Assembly (NCBI GenBank): GCA_963693305.1 | Contig: OY855913.1 | Span: 9,089,201 to 9,153,200 of the forward strand | DNA length: 64,000 nt | Direction of reading: 5' to 3' | DNA from: Meandrina meandrites | Lineage: Eukaryota > Cnidaria > Anthozoa > Scleractinia > Meandrinidae | Shown: positions 10,395 through 24,100 of the stretch, piece after piece | Layout of the letters: each line of letters begins with the position of its first letter | Numbering within the stretch: position 1 is the first letter of the stretch | The notes under the pieces: generated by a model | Told to the model about the DNA's origin: nothing | Database searches by the model: none | Seen by the model: only the letters and a program-made list of their open reading frames with translations | Made by a program: the position numbers and the translations under genes

Positions 10395-13300
10395 ATGGCG
10401 GCTAGCTTGCGCTGTTTTCGGATTTCCCAGCTTTGTCGTCCAATGGTCGCCGATGGGATCCATTCTTTTCTAAGAAAACGATGTATGGTGTTCCATCACA
10501 GATGCAGCTTGAGTTATTTAGCGCTAGAAAGGAGAAGATCACCCGCGTGTTCGATTACGTTTGGAAAGTATGGAATGGAAACTTTTGTGAGATCACGAGA
10601 AAAGAGACTTTCCGAGACAGGCTTCAGCTCTCATAGTAATCCACAAATCAGTAAGTGAATATGTAAGTCAGTGATTGTTTCTTACAGCTTTCTTGAAATG
10701 AAGTGTAAAAAAGAACTTTGTGAGAAGTTCTGTGGGTATAAACCTCCCCTCCCTTAGCACTAACCACCCTCCCATACTGAAGTCATTGAGGTTTAATATG
10801 CAAGGGGAGGTGGGATTTTAAAAAATGTGAAGACCCAGATTATGTATCAGTCAAATCCAAGAATTCCCATCACCATCCCCCACCCTTTCCCCCCAGGGAA
10901 ACTCCCAGGCATTTGACTTTTGTGAAATTTTTTTGTTCAAATTTCCTTCTATGTTTAGCAGTTCCCCTTTTTACGACTATTTTGCGTTATGCAAAATAGG
11001 AGTGTTGATGGGGCTTCAGTCAAATCCAAGAATTCCCATCACCATCCCCCACCCTTTCCCCCCAGGGAAACTCCCAGGCATTTGACTTTTGTGACATTTT
11101 TTGTTCAAATTTCCTTCTACGTTAGCAGTTCCCCTTTTTATGACTATTTTGCGTTATGCAAAATAGGGCTGTTGATGGGGCTTTTTGCATTCCTGTTAAT
11201 CCATTCCTGTTAAACTTTTGATTCCATTACTGTTAAACTATTAATTTATGCATTAAATTTGTATAATTTAAACGCGTCTTCCTGTGCCTCCCCTGCTATG
11301 TATCGTTTTGCACTGAAGCTGTACTATTGTGTTCTGTTTAAATATTTGGGGGATAGTACAGAGGCATATGTTTGCTCTAGATTTGATCGATAATCCAGAT
11401 GACTTAATTGTTTTAACATTCATTCATAGTCTTCGTAAATGTGGTTGACAACTTCAGTGACGTTTCAGTTGCTTCAAAGTTTGCATTTTAACCGTATGTT
11501 TCGAAAAGCATCATGACTAAATTCAAAAGAATTTAATTTACGTTGAGGTGGCAAATAATGTGAATCTTCTCGAATCTTCGCCAAAATGTTGATTAACACT
11601 CAAGCACTTTTTGTTGACTGTGTTAATTGGCGAACAACTGGGGATCTTCATCTTTCCTTTGTCCTTTACCCGGATGGGGGAAATTTGCCGAGAACAACAA
11701 GAGATAGCAGAACTTGAAATGCTGTGTCCTAACAGTACATACCGGTATTATACGGGCATATACTTGCGCAAACCTTGCGGCTTTAGAAGATCAAAACCAC
11801 CCACGTCACCAAGCTGAAGTTGACCTCGCCTCACCTGTAGCCGTATTAATTTCGTTGTCATGCAATTCACGATTCGCAAAAACATCTCCACCGGAGTCAG
11901 GGCAGTTATTTGAGTGTGATTTTAAGAGGTTTAAAGAAGGGACAGAAGAAAGAAATTTCTATTTGGAACAAAACCGAACTATTTTCATCTTTTCTGCTTA
12001 TACTGATGCACGTACTTTAACATTCAAAATAGTCATAGCCTCAAAGAGGCTTTGATTTTATGTGAAGCCTGATTGGGGGTATTTTCTCATGCATTTTTTA
12101 TTCATGATCCAGGATTCTGGTTATTAATTTTTTCACGACTTGTGAAAACGCCCATTATTTTTACATAACTGAATTTTGGGAAGTAGTATTTTTGGGGACC
12201 CTCATCACATGTTCAATTTCCCCACAGGTTAGGGCTCCACAGAGCATCAAATTCCCCACCCTTTTAATCCAGGATATAATAAAAAAAACAGTAGTGGAAC
12301 TGTGGACTGACGTAAATATTGTGAACAATTGTAATCAGTGAGACTGCTGACTAATGTTTCTTCTAAGGGCAAATGCCTGACCTGGTACAAATAGCTGTCT
12401 CAGCGTTTGTCTCAGCAGCTGTCTCAGCGGTTTCAATTCGCAATAATATATTCTTTTGTTAAGAAGGTATGCGAACAAGGTGAAAGGGTCATTCTGACAC
12501 TTTCGCCTCATTTGCATACCTTCTAAATAAAAGAATATATTATTGCGTGCTCAACTGCAATAACAGCTATTCCTCACTACACCAGTCTCAAGTCTACCCC
12601 TGCAATAGTTAGTCTGGGATAAGGGGTGGGGGGAGGGGGGAGGGGGGAGGGGGGAAGGGGGGTGGATAGTAATATTTTTGGATTTGACTGATACATGTAT
12701 ATCATGCACAAATCCTAGGTAGCATCAGGTATTTTAAGTCAAGTCCTCAACTGCTGATACAAACTATAGGGGGAGTACCTTTTTGCTGTTAAAAGAGATA
12801 CATGTTGGGTCTCTAGTCCCCTTCCCTTCATCTGCCACTGCTACACATATGCCAACTCTCCCGGATAATATCCCAGAGTCTCCCGGACACAGAACAAATT
12901 TCCTGGTCTCCCATATGGGTCATCCAATCTCCTGGATAAGAAGGAAAATGCATAAAAACAAGTTTTTACCCTTTCGCTGGCCGATTTTGGCAGGAAATTT
13001 TGAAATGATTGACAGGTTTTGTGGGCAAGACACATTGTGTCTCTCTCCACCCAGGTGCTGCAAACTATTGCTGGGGGGTTACTCTGTGATAGACTAGCAC
13101 CCCAACCAGGGAGGAGTAGAAATATTCCTAATCCCTTAATGCTTCAGAAACTGGGATAAATTATAACGTTTTTATATATTTTATCTTCAGCTGTGAAATC
13201 CCCGCCCTTTTATATATTACGTACAGTCTGCAAAAGGCACCTTTCAGTCAGAGCCTCCTCATACAGTACAGTATAGGGAGTACCCCACCCACCCCCTCCC

Positions 13301-16300
13301 CCCTGGGCATTACCCTCAGGTTTCACTCTGTGCTTTTGGTGTTAATGCCAAATATCCGTGATTGTTCTTCTTGTCTCTTGCAGCATTTGAAAACCTTTCA
13401 GACCTAATAAAAGACAAGTTGCAAGAATCCCTTGATCAAAGTTCTTTGGAACTACATTTAAAAGTTCTAGAAGCACTGATCAAACACTGGAAAGGGGAAG
13501 TGTTATCTGTGTCAGTCACAAGAACTGCGGATGGATGTAAGACAGTATTTCATTAAGAAGTCACATTTGAAACTACCTGTCATTATTTCCTGCATAACTA
13601 TGTTATTTGATTGGGAGGCACAGTGGTGTAATGGTTTGTGCATAGTACTCTGGCTCAAGAGGTCAGGGTCACTACATTGTGTTCTTAGGCAAGACACTTT
13701 ATTCTTATAGTACCTCTCTCAGGCTTATTAATAGATACCAGCAAGTGGGGTGGGGGGGGGGGGGGGGGGGCAACCCTGTGATAGACTAACATACCACCCA
13801 GGAAGTTGTAAGAAATAATACTCCTAGTTGCTTCATTCAACAGAAGCTGGAGTTGAGCATTGTCTATCTGGGTCAAAGGCAGAATTTACCTTACCTTTAA
13901 CAACTGCATCGCAAAATGGATGTTAGCGACCTGCAATGTCCAAAAGCTTCCACTATTGGCAACCAGCCCCCAGAAAGAGACTGCTCCCATGGCTGGCAAA
14001 TCCTGGCAACCCAGCCATGACACCCCACTCAGAAGGGAGGACAGGCACCCTAGAGCGTAGGCAGGACTTTGCTTGGGTGGGTGTGATCACCGGAAGCATA
14101 AGCGTTCCGGGGGTATATTTCCCTGGGAAATTTTGAAAAATCAAATTGTTGAAGTCCACTTTTCCTGCATTCCAAGTCATTTTTACCCTCCCTCTCATAT
14201 TAAGTGGACCTTTGCTGTGCGCGAGGGGGTGCGGATGCACCCATCGCACCTCCCCTGCCTACTGACCTGCACCCATCACACTGAGTAAACAGTGGAAAGG
14301 TAAAGTCTCTATTGAGCCAAGTGACCCATACCACCAGAGCTTGTCCTGGTTAAGCATTAAGTGTCTTGGAGTATTTCTACTCCTTCATGAATGGGATGGT
14401 TTTCTTGCAGGGTTACCCCCCAGCATTATTTCACCGGTACCCATTTATACACCTGGGTGGAGAGAGGTACTATGACAGTAAAGTGTCTTAAGAACACAAC
14501 ACAATGACCCCGGCCAGGTGGCTGGTAGTGGTTTCCAGCACTTTTCAGCTCTTATACTTTGATGAGTCAGTACTACAAATTTATATCAGTTGCCGGCTGC
14601 TAAAATAATGGTATCAAACAATTGCCTATTCAAGAATGATGTTTACCATTACCGGTATCTCCCTTTTCTCATGATGATCTTTTCGAATCATTCTAAATGG
14701 TCTTTTCCTTTTGCGCATACTTGTGCTTTGGTGCTCTTGCAAAAACATTAATATTTGCACTGGTGACAGTTTGACAGGATCATGCATTTAAATTAACTCT
14801 TTGCATTGCAGATTTAAACATTGTAATGTATGGTCAACTATGTTATTACCATGTAGGTGTAAATCTGTAGCCGGGGTTTTAATAGATTTGTAGGTTTTGA
14901 CTATTTTAATTTTTTGATGGTTTAAAATGCATTGTTTGCACTAGACACTTAGTAGAATCTCATGAATGAATGAGATATTTACATGACATATCAAGTCATT
15001 TTGATTTGGTGGCAATTGTTCTTTTGTTCTTCAGTATCTGCAAAGGATGTCTACAGACTTGCTGCACTTATTTTTGATACCCAAGAATCAGGTGAGATAT
15101 GGAAAACAGTGCATTATACGGGTATGTATTACAAAGTGACCCCCTTTAATCTCCAAGCGAGATAGACTTGATAAGGAATCACTGTGCAAACATTAAGTAA
15201 TTTTTAATTAGTAGAATTCAACGTAGTGTTCTAATGCAAATGCTGCAATCTGATTGGCTGAGTTATTGTAGACTATTATCAGCCATTAGTGTTCAGTGGT
15301 TGAAGGTTGTCTGCAAAGTGACATGACATCTTAAGAATATGACTGCATGCAGGGTAATTCAATTCCTAAAAGACTAAAAGATTAGGACATTCACCATAAT
15401 GGGACTTAAAAAACTCAAAATTGACAGAAACACAGAAAGAAAATACAGTTGACTATAAAAGTTAGCAAAAAGACGGAATATTGAAATTCGTTATTTGATG
15501 GAACTTTAAATAGTAAAAATTAGTTTATATTGTAGCATTATTCACTCTCGATTTCTATGAGATTGTACCAAGGGTAGAATTGAACCACAACATTACCATC
15601 AAGTCCAGATGAGCCTGTTTTCAAACTAGAGGCCAATTTGAAGCTTTGGTTCTTTTTCTCATGATATTGACTTCCATGTTTTTTTTCTTGTTTGTAGTTG
15701 GAAAAGATGCAGTTGAATTGGCTGCTCCACTGTTCAGATTTTCGGCAATGGCTGGTAACCCAGATGGAATGTACAGTTATGGAAAACTACTAGAAACAGG
15801 TCTCAACGCCACATTGAGTCTACTCAACCCTTGATTAACTTTAATTAAAAAAAAGACATTTTATTTAAAGACATTTTTCACATTTCCTGATGTCATGAAT
15901 GAGCTAAATTAGTTCCAAACTACTTATAACAATATTTGCAACATGAAAATGACTGCCTTGAGCTTGCATTTCACCAGTATCACATTTTGTGACATTTTGT
16001 CGAAGACATGCGCACCACAAAATTAATAACATCTGGAGTTCTGTAGTGTTTGAACAAGAAACTGCAGTAGTTGGCTAATGCTTTCAGATCCTAAATTTCT
16101 GATCTCGAAAACATCAGCAAGACAGGCAATTCTTACAATGGAGTTGCTAAGGGTAGAAGAGGAAAATTTTCCTCTGGGTTTTTCACTCAAAGTTCTAAGC
16201 ATTTTTGTACATAGTCATATATTGCAGAAAAATATTACTTCTGATCTTATTTACCTATGCTTATTAACCAAGTGTGAGGGCCATACTGGTGGAATATTGG

Positions 16301-19300
16301 CACTAGGTCTTGACAGTAAAGATTGAGTGTGCACAGCAGGTCTGCAGGTCTGTAGCTCTGTATAGAAAAGAAAATATACTTGAGAAATACATTTATACTT
16401 GGTAATTCCTCTGCAGGAGAAGGTGGAGTGGAGAGGGACCTCATTGAAGCTGGAAAGCTGTTTTCTGAGCTCTCAGAACAGGGCCATCCATTTGCTCAGG
16501 TAAAAGCGATGAATATTTTGATAACATAAAGTTACAACAACAACAACAACAAGGTTTATTTGAACTGCAAAATTACTAGTTACTGCTTAAAGAATAAATA
16601 AATTACTTCTCAAAACTGTAAACCAAGAACATGTACACTCCCAGTTGGGATGCTAGTGCAGTGTAGCAAATGCACCAGCAATATAACTTTAAATTCAACG
16701 TAAATTTATTCTTGTGGACGTAACTTAATTACCAGTGGTTTCTAGGACATAAATAAAGAAATATATTACACTAAGAACAGAAATAACAGCATACAACAAA
16801 GGAAATACGAGAAGACAAACAAAGAAAATAACATGTACCTGATGATTTGGACCTGCGGCGAAACAAAGGACGACATAAACGAACGTAGCTTCTTAGACAT
16901 AAACGAATCTTTCCGTGAAGAAACAATATGCATAAAACCTGCGAAAAGGTGACATAATATACATGGTAGACTGGGCCTAGGGATTGGTTTCTACGCGCAG
17001 GTTACCTCCAAGGAATTTGTCAGACCAAAAGCAACGGCCAGGAAAAACCAAGAAGAACCTTGATTAGGTGGCAGAAGTTGAGAAACCAATTTCTTTCTTT
17101 TTTTGCTTACAAATAGTTATAAAGTAGATAAGAATCTTTGTAGTGTCTTTCTGCCAGAAGTCATTTTATTTTAAGGTGTTTTCGTGCTCTGGTAAGTGCC
17201 CAATTGTTTAAACAATTTAAACCAAACCAAAATGGCTAAGAGAAGATGGACACTTTCTATCAATGAAATACTTTATTTTATTATTTTTTTTTACTTATGC
17301 TCTTGAGGTATCAGTATACCTCAATTTCACTCAAATATGCGAATTGTTTATATTTCCTGTTAGGAAATCTGGTTGTCTTTCTTTTGCAAAAAAATCGAAA
17401 AGAAATAAAGCTTTTCTGGTTTCTGATATACAGGCAGAAAACGGTGCGAATTTATAATTACTGCCAATTGGGTGCCAACAAGTTCCTGTCATCGCTTATT
17501 GAATTCATCACCAAACATCACGTACACGTCGCATTTCACAACTAAAATGTTCATTATCTCTCTCGCGATCGTTCTTCAATTCTCCGGTCCCCTGCATTTT
17601 CAATAGTTTCTAGGTTTTAGTATTTTTTCTGTATTTCTACGTGTTACATTCTTGATGTCTTCATGGAAACAGAAAGTGACATGCCAGTTTTCTTTAGGAA
17701 AGAACTCAAAACAGCAAAAGAACAAGCAGTCGTTTCCCACTTCGATGGCTGCTGAATTAGCAGCGAGTAATCGTGTTCCTTTTACGATCAAAAAAGCACC
17801 AAAGCATATCTTACGGGCCAAACGTTTTTCGCTATACATTCATTTTGTAGGGCACGCGAAACAAGCTTGAGTTTTCAGTACATGGCAGCAGTGGGATGTT
17901 TCTAGTGTAGACACTTTGAAAAGATTGGAATACAGTTTATTCAAACCACTACAAGCGGATGTTCAGTGCCGTTAATTTTTCAGCACAATAACCTGAGCAT
18001 GAGAAAACCCAATACATTTCGCCTCCGACAAGATATTTTTATATTTGCGATGTCCAGATCCGTGATGTCTCCCGTGAATTTCTATGGTTTGGATGACTGC
18101 TAAATATAGATTGTCATCGACACCATAGTTACGGTAAGCCGATCCTTGGAGAACTTTATCTGTCAATACATAATTAAATCTCACACTTTGTGGAAAAACT
18201 TTTTTCATTATTTTGTATCTCAAAAATAAAAAATGCTGTAGTTGCATGCATGTTTTAAGTTCGTTTACAGCCACCTTTCAGCCAATTTAGCTGAAACTTT
18301 CCTGAAATGTTCCCAAATAGCTGCTCTACAAAAGGGTGTCTCCGATTTTTGAATTTCGACCTAGTTAAAAGGTTATGGCTTTGTTTGTTAAAAGATATCA
18401 CAAACTTTCGAACATCAAACTTTAGAGTGGTATTAAAAGAAAACAAAGCGATCTTTGAGAAATTGGAGACACCCTTTTGAAAGACTATGTGTAAGGAATC
18501 ATTTGCGATATTAAATGTGTTGTGGCAATAATCGAGGTGTGTAAACAAACTTGATAAAGACAAAAGGGTAAATATCACTTCATTGCACAAAATTTCAAAG
18601 CCTTTAATGTTTTGGAAAAAAGGAAAAACGTAATCAGTGTAATGTTTCAAAACTGAACCCCCCAAAAAAATTTTGAGGTAAAAATTATACCCCCCTTCCC
18701 AATTCTTGTTTGAAAAGCGTACCCCCCCCCCCCCCCCCCAAGAATCCCTAAAACGAGAGTGGGCCGAAAATACCAAGTACAAAGACACCCGAAAAGATCA
18801 AGCACAAACTGTCGAGCAGGAGGGAGCAATCCAACTTAATTATTAAAGAGCCTTCTGGATAATTTTCAAGATGGCAGATTGAAAGCTAGCTTCCAGGCTC
18901 TTGCGTGACCATGTCAAACAACCCTTCCCTCGGGACCTGAAATTGCATCAAATTCTTTCCTTTTCCACAACCATTATTCTCCCTCGCAGCCATTTTCAGT
19001 GTTGTCATGCAACGCTCCTCCCCAGATGTGGGCATCCCACTCTGAGTTGGGTGGACCTGGGTGGGGAGGAGCGTTTCGTGACGATACTAAAAACGGCTGC
19101 GAAGGAGACTACCGACTTATGGACTCGAGGATAGATCACTGACGTCAAATTCCCTAGACTGCTGTTGCTGTGTCATAAAATTTGACCCCCCCTCATGTTT
19201 CTTACCAGAGAAAGATTTACCCCCCAAAAAGGCGCTTGTTTTAAAATTGTATCCCCCCTCCAAAACCACCACCCCCCCTTGGGACATAATAAATAGACGT

Positions 19301-21093
19301 AATATACTTGTGGGAAGACAAAGGCACTGTATGCACGTCAGAGTACTAAAGAACGCAACACTCTGTGTCTGGAAAGGCTTCAAATCTCAATCCTTGGATC
19401 TTAACCTCCTGTAGGCAGACTTTACTCAGTCTCTGATTCCAAGGGTGTCTTCTTATGAGTTGTTTGAGCATACTGCCCATTCACTGCATACATACATGTA
19501 ACATGTAGCTTTATGAAATGGGTTGAAGCATTTAATACTATGTTCCTTGTGATTATCTGGGTGAAGGTAATCCTGAAAAAGACTGTTCTTGTTTCCCAGA
19601 CAGATCTTAATTTTTAGAAGGTCACACTAACATTATTGCTACACTAAAATCAAAATTAAGGATTTGATTGATTGATTGATTGATTGTTGACTGACATTTC
19701 AACACCCAAAGAAGAAGTCCTCAGTGCATAGTCAGGAACTTTCCACTTTACTTACTGACCCTAATAATATACATGAAAAAAATACACAATTCTGATTGGC
19801 TGAGAGCAGTGCAGTTCAGTTGTAACACCAAGTGCAAAAAGTGTAACAGCGGTGCAAATTACAAATAGATGCGGACGAAAACAACGACCAGGGTTTTTGC
19901 TAGGGAAACAACAGTAAAACACCTAAAAATAGTTCTAAGAAACCAAATACAATTATTAGCACCTCATTCTGGCTAAATGTATGGAAAACGTCTTGCGAAG
20001 AGAAAAAATATCGCCAACAAAATAGAGGAAAACGAGCTAGCCGAACTAAAAGTTCTGCCCTATAGTAAAAGGACAAAATAGTCGGTGGCGGATCCAGGGG
20101 GAGGGTCGGGGGGGTCTGGACCCCCCCTATCAGACCTGACCCTTGTTTGAGACTGAAATTCTTACATCGACAGGATCGTATATCAATTTTTAACTGGCTG
20201 TTTTTTTTAATGAAACGCGTATTTGTTTTGCTACTAAACTAAATTCCAGGGATATTCAAGAATTTATTCCCCCCCCCCCTCCCAAAAAAAAAAAATTCAA
20301 AAGTCCTTTGGACCCCCCCAATCAAAAATTCCTGGATCCGCCCCTGATAGTGACAACTTGTCTTTGAACCAGACAGCTTACAGAGTGATGATAGCTACAC
20401 TCGGCAGGCATATAAATAAACAAGGATACAATTTTTCAATCAACCAAGTTCTTTGCCAAGTTCTTCGCCAGTCCGTCATGGGAAAACGTCCAACTATAAA
20501 AGCGCGAAGTTCAACAGAAGAAGAAGTGGACGTGCTATGAAAGTAGGACTTTTTTGGTGCCAAAACACCAGATTGAAGCACTTACATATCTGTAGTTTGT
20601 GGTGGCTTTTTGTATTTATTAACTGCCAGGTTTCTTTCATCTTTGGCCGCTCAAAGCTTACATCTCGGTTTTCAAAACGGCCGCCGTCCACTTGTTCAGC
20701 TTTCACAGTCTAAGATGTACATTGTCTTTAGTCGGTTATTGTTAACGGAGTTGTGCTTCAAAAACGTTTGAAAAACCTGAAAAAATCAACACAAATCCCC
20801 AAGTTTACAGTACAACTGAATGAATTTGAATATTTCTCTCTTGTGAAAGTTTGAACTTGACATGTGTTTGCTGTGCTTCAACCAATCACTTGAATGAAAT
20901 ATCAGAAAGGACGCGCGGTTTCAAAATTCAACTGGTTTTCTTTTTCTCTCTGTCCTTTTTTTCATGAACATTATTAATAAGTAATCACATGATTTTTCTC
21001 GTGCAATTAGGAATAAATAAGCACTTGTAAATTTTTCAAGGACTACAAATTGCACTCTGCACTCGCCCTACGGGCACATGCAATTTTGTTAGC

Positions 21094-21125
<32 letters not shown>

Positions 21126-24100
21126 TAATTGCACTCGAAATCATGTGATTACCTATACAAACAATCACACAAGATGAACCGCTAATACACCTTTGTCTTA
21201 CCAGCGCTGATCAATTTCTGTTTCAGTTTTCCCTCGCACAGTTATATCACCATGGTACAGGAATGCCAAAGGACTTGAAGATGGCACTCAAACTGTATGA
21301 GGTACAATCGACAACAGTTGGAGGGAGGTCAGGGGGAGGGGGGACAGGGGGGGTTTGAACTTTCTGCTTCCTGTATCCATTCCTTATTGTTTCCCATCTC
21401 TGTGATATTTCTATTGCAGAATATTATACAATGTTCGGATATTTTTCTCAATTTTTCTTGGTTCCCGCCGCCTTGACAATCACACTTTCTGCCCTCTCTT
21501 TTCCCTCCTCGTATTCCCCTCCCATCCCTATTCTTCCATGCATCCACCCCCCCCCCCCTCCCCAGTCCTTCTCCACACAGCAGGGGTTGTTATTCATTTT
21601 TTGCCTCATGCACCTAGACATGAGCTGGGTGCATTCTTGTGTAAGAATTCTTTGAATTCCTAATAAAAGATTACATTGAAATTCCTAATGTAAGATACAG
21701 TCGACCCCCTATTAAGCAGTCACCCATTAAGCGGCCACCCCGTATTAAGCGGCCAGTTACTAAAGTCCTGAAACTATTGTCAGTGTAATACTGTAAATAA
21801 ATCCTCCTTTAAGCGGCCACCTCTATTAAGCGGCCGTGGCCACGTTTCTGTTGTTCTTCTATTGTTTTTACCCCTATTTAGCGGCCAGTAAAAATGTAAT
21901 ACATGGTATTTGGATTTATTTTCAACAAGTTCAGACAGTGACGGCTGATAAAATCATTCAAACACATGTTTATTGGCGTTTTCATGTGGTTCTGTTATTC
22001 CTTTTCATGCAATTTTGTATATGAATTATGTAACCTTTTTAAATGGCCTGATGCTGATTTCTTATGAACCCCCATTAAGCTGCCAACCCCAATTAAGCGG
22101 CCAGTTGCCACTTCCCCGAGGGTGGCCGCCTAATAGGGGTTCTGCTGTAATTTCCTGTGATTCCTAAGATTATATTAAAATTCCTGCGTAAGAATTCTTC
22201 AGGTTCTGGCAGGTCAATCAAATTTTAAAACATTGATGAATAAAGAAACAAAGAACAGATTTAATACAGACTTGCGTGAACATTACTGAAATAGAAAATC
22301 TCACTTTTTAGACTGTTTTCTGCAGTGAGAAAGGTTATGGCCTCCTGCATCATCTTGATGAATTTTTGGGTTTTTATTTCATCACATGTTCCCCTGGGAC
22401 TGGCATATACATAGCCCAAATTTCCATGTTAGTGTTCATGAAATCAAATTCTAGCCTGTGCAAAAAGTTGTTTTAAAAGTCATTTGGTCAATTGCTAGGA
22501 GTAGATTTTTGGTAATTAGTTTTTGCACTTGTTGATCTTGTCATTTTTTTTTTCAGGCCAGTGCAAAGAATGGCATCAGGGAAGCTAACACTATGATTGG
22601 TAGGTAAGCAGGGTTCGCACAGTCTTAAAAAAGTCCTTGAATTTTAGGGGGAGTCCTTGAAAAGTCCTTGAATTCTATTTTTTCTTGAAGTCCTTGAATT
22701 TCTGTTTAAGTCCTTGAAAAGTCCTTGAATTTTCTTCAACTTTAAATGTAGTGGCGTCGAAAGCAAATTGCTTTGCATAGACTTTGGTATTCCTTTCCTG
22801 TGTAAAGCAAAATTCTTCAAACACTGTAAAACACGAGTGTAAAAGGAGCTAATAACGAGTAAAGGCAAATGAACTGAAAAATGTAGAGAAGGAGATGGAG
22901 AAAACACTTGAAGCCTTAGAAACCTGTTAGCTTGGACTGGGAATGTGTATTTATATACCATATGTGAAATTACATTCCTGGTAGGTGGTCCTTGAAAATT
23001 CAGTTTTGTCCTTGAAAAGTCCTGGAAAAATGGTTGCAATTTTTTGTACGAACCCTGGTAAGGCAAATGGACTAGGACTTTGGAGAAAAATTGTGGATGG
23101 TGCAGCAGCATTTAATAGTTAGCATAGATCTAGGACCCTCAAGAGACTGAGTGGCCCAGTTTCAAACACTTGCCATGGTTGTTTTGTTGTGTTCAGGGCA
23201 AAGATACTTTATCTTCACAGTGCTTTTCTCTGCCCAGAAGTTTTACTCTTCAAGTCCCAAGAGTGACCAACATCAATTTTCTCCTCATAATATCAATACT
23301 TAATCAAGAGAAAATGTTATGAGAATTAATAAAATGATCACTATTTGAAAGGGAAATTGCTTTGATCTTTTAACAAATTCTCCCAACTAGTATTTTAAGG
23401 AAATGTATGGAGACCAATCAGGATATTGGGACTATTGGCAAAAGTAGAATTTGATATTGATTTTGTTGCATTCTTTTGGTTGATGTGTTTGATCACTTTT
23501 TTTCTTTTTTTTAAAGGAAACTTGTATACCAGTGGAGAGATAGGAAAGGCAGATCTTGCAAAGGCAGCTAAGTACTTTACGAAAGCTGCTGAAAAAGGTT
23601 GGTTTTTTTATATCCTGCTGAGGGAGGAGATTAAGAGAAAAAAGCTAATGAGAGGAATGAATAAAGCCAATCTGGAAATTGAAATATCACCAAATGAACA
23701 AAAATATCTCAAGCTTTTTCATACTGGTAATAGATATCTTGTACGTATCAAGTAATGTGTATTTCCAGCAAATACCCATAACCACCCTAAGGAAGGTGAA
23801 TGGAAATTCTGAGGGGGTGGGGGGGGGGAGGGCTCAAAAGCCTAAATTTTAAAAGGAATGTATGGGGCTTAACTGGAATTTCCAGAGGGGTGGGGGGAAT
23901 CAAACCAAAAAACCTTCCATGGGAGGGGTATGGATATTTTCTGGAACAACACAATGCAACTTCTATACAAAAAGCACGACTCCTCCAAAGCAAGAAATTT
24001 CCCAGTTTCAAAACACCTCCAAAAATTCTTTAGTGATGTTATGCACTATTATGCACTGTCAGACATTTCTTTCGTTCCTTCCTTTGGATCTGCTGGTAAA

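Noticed and set aside
11714..12055. A 113-codon plus-strand protein inside Sel1 intron 1
   Set aside because: No domain was recognised, no splice phase suits the flanking exons, and it would interrupt the reading frame.
18255..18788. A 177-codon minus-strand protein
   Set aside because: The frame crosses a foldback and a long C run (poly-Gly) and shows no domain. It is likely chance in repeat DNA.
22600..22603. Using the stronger-looking GTAAGC donor (exon end 22603) for Sel1 exon 7
   Set aside because: It would put exon 8 out of frame and lose the conserved GNLYTSG Sel1 motif. The GTAGGT donor at 22600 keeps it.
22644..23111. A 155-codon minus-strand protein
   Set aside because: It is the shadow of the AAGTCCTTGAA repeats of the 22609-23057 element, and the frame crosses the element boundary.
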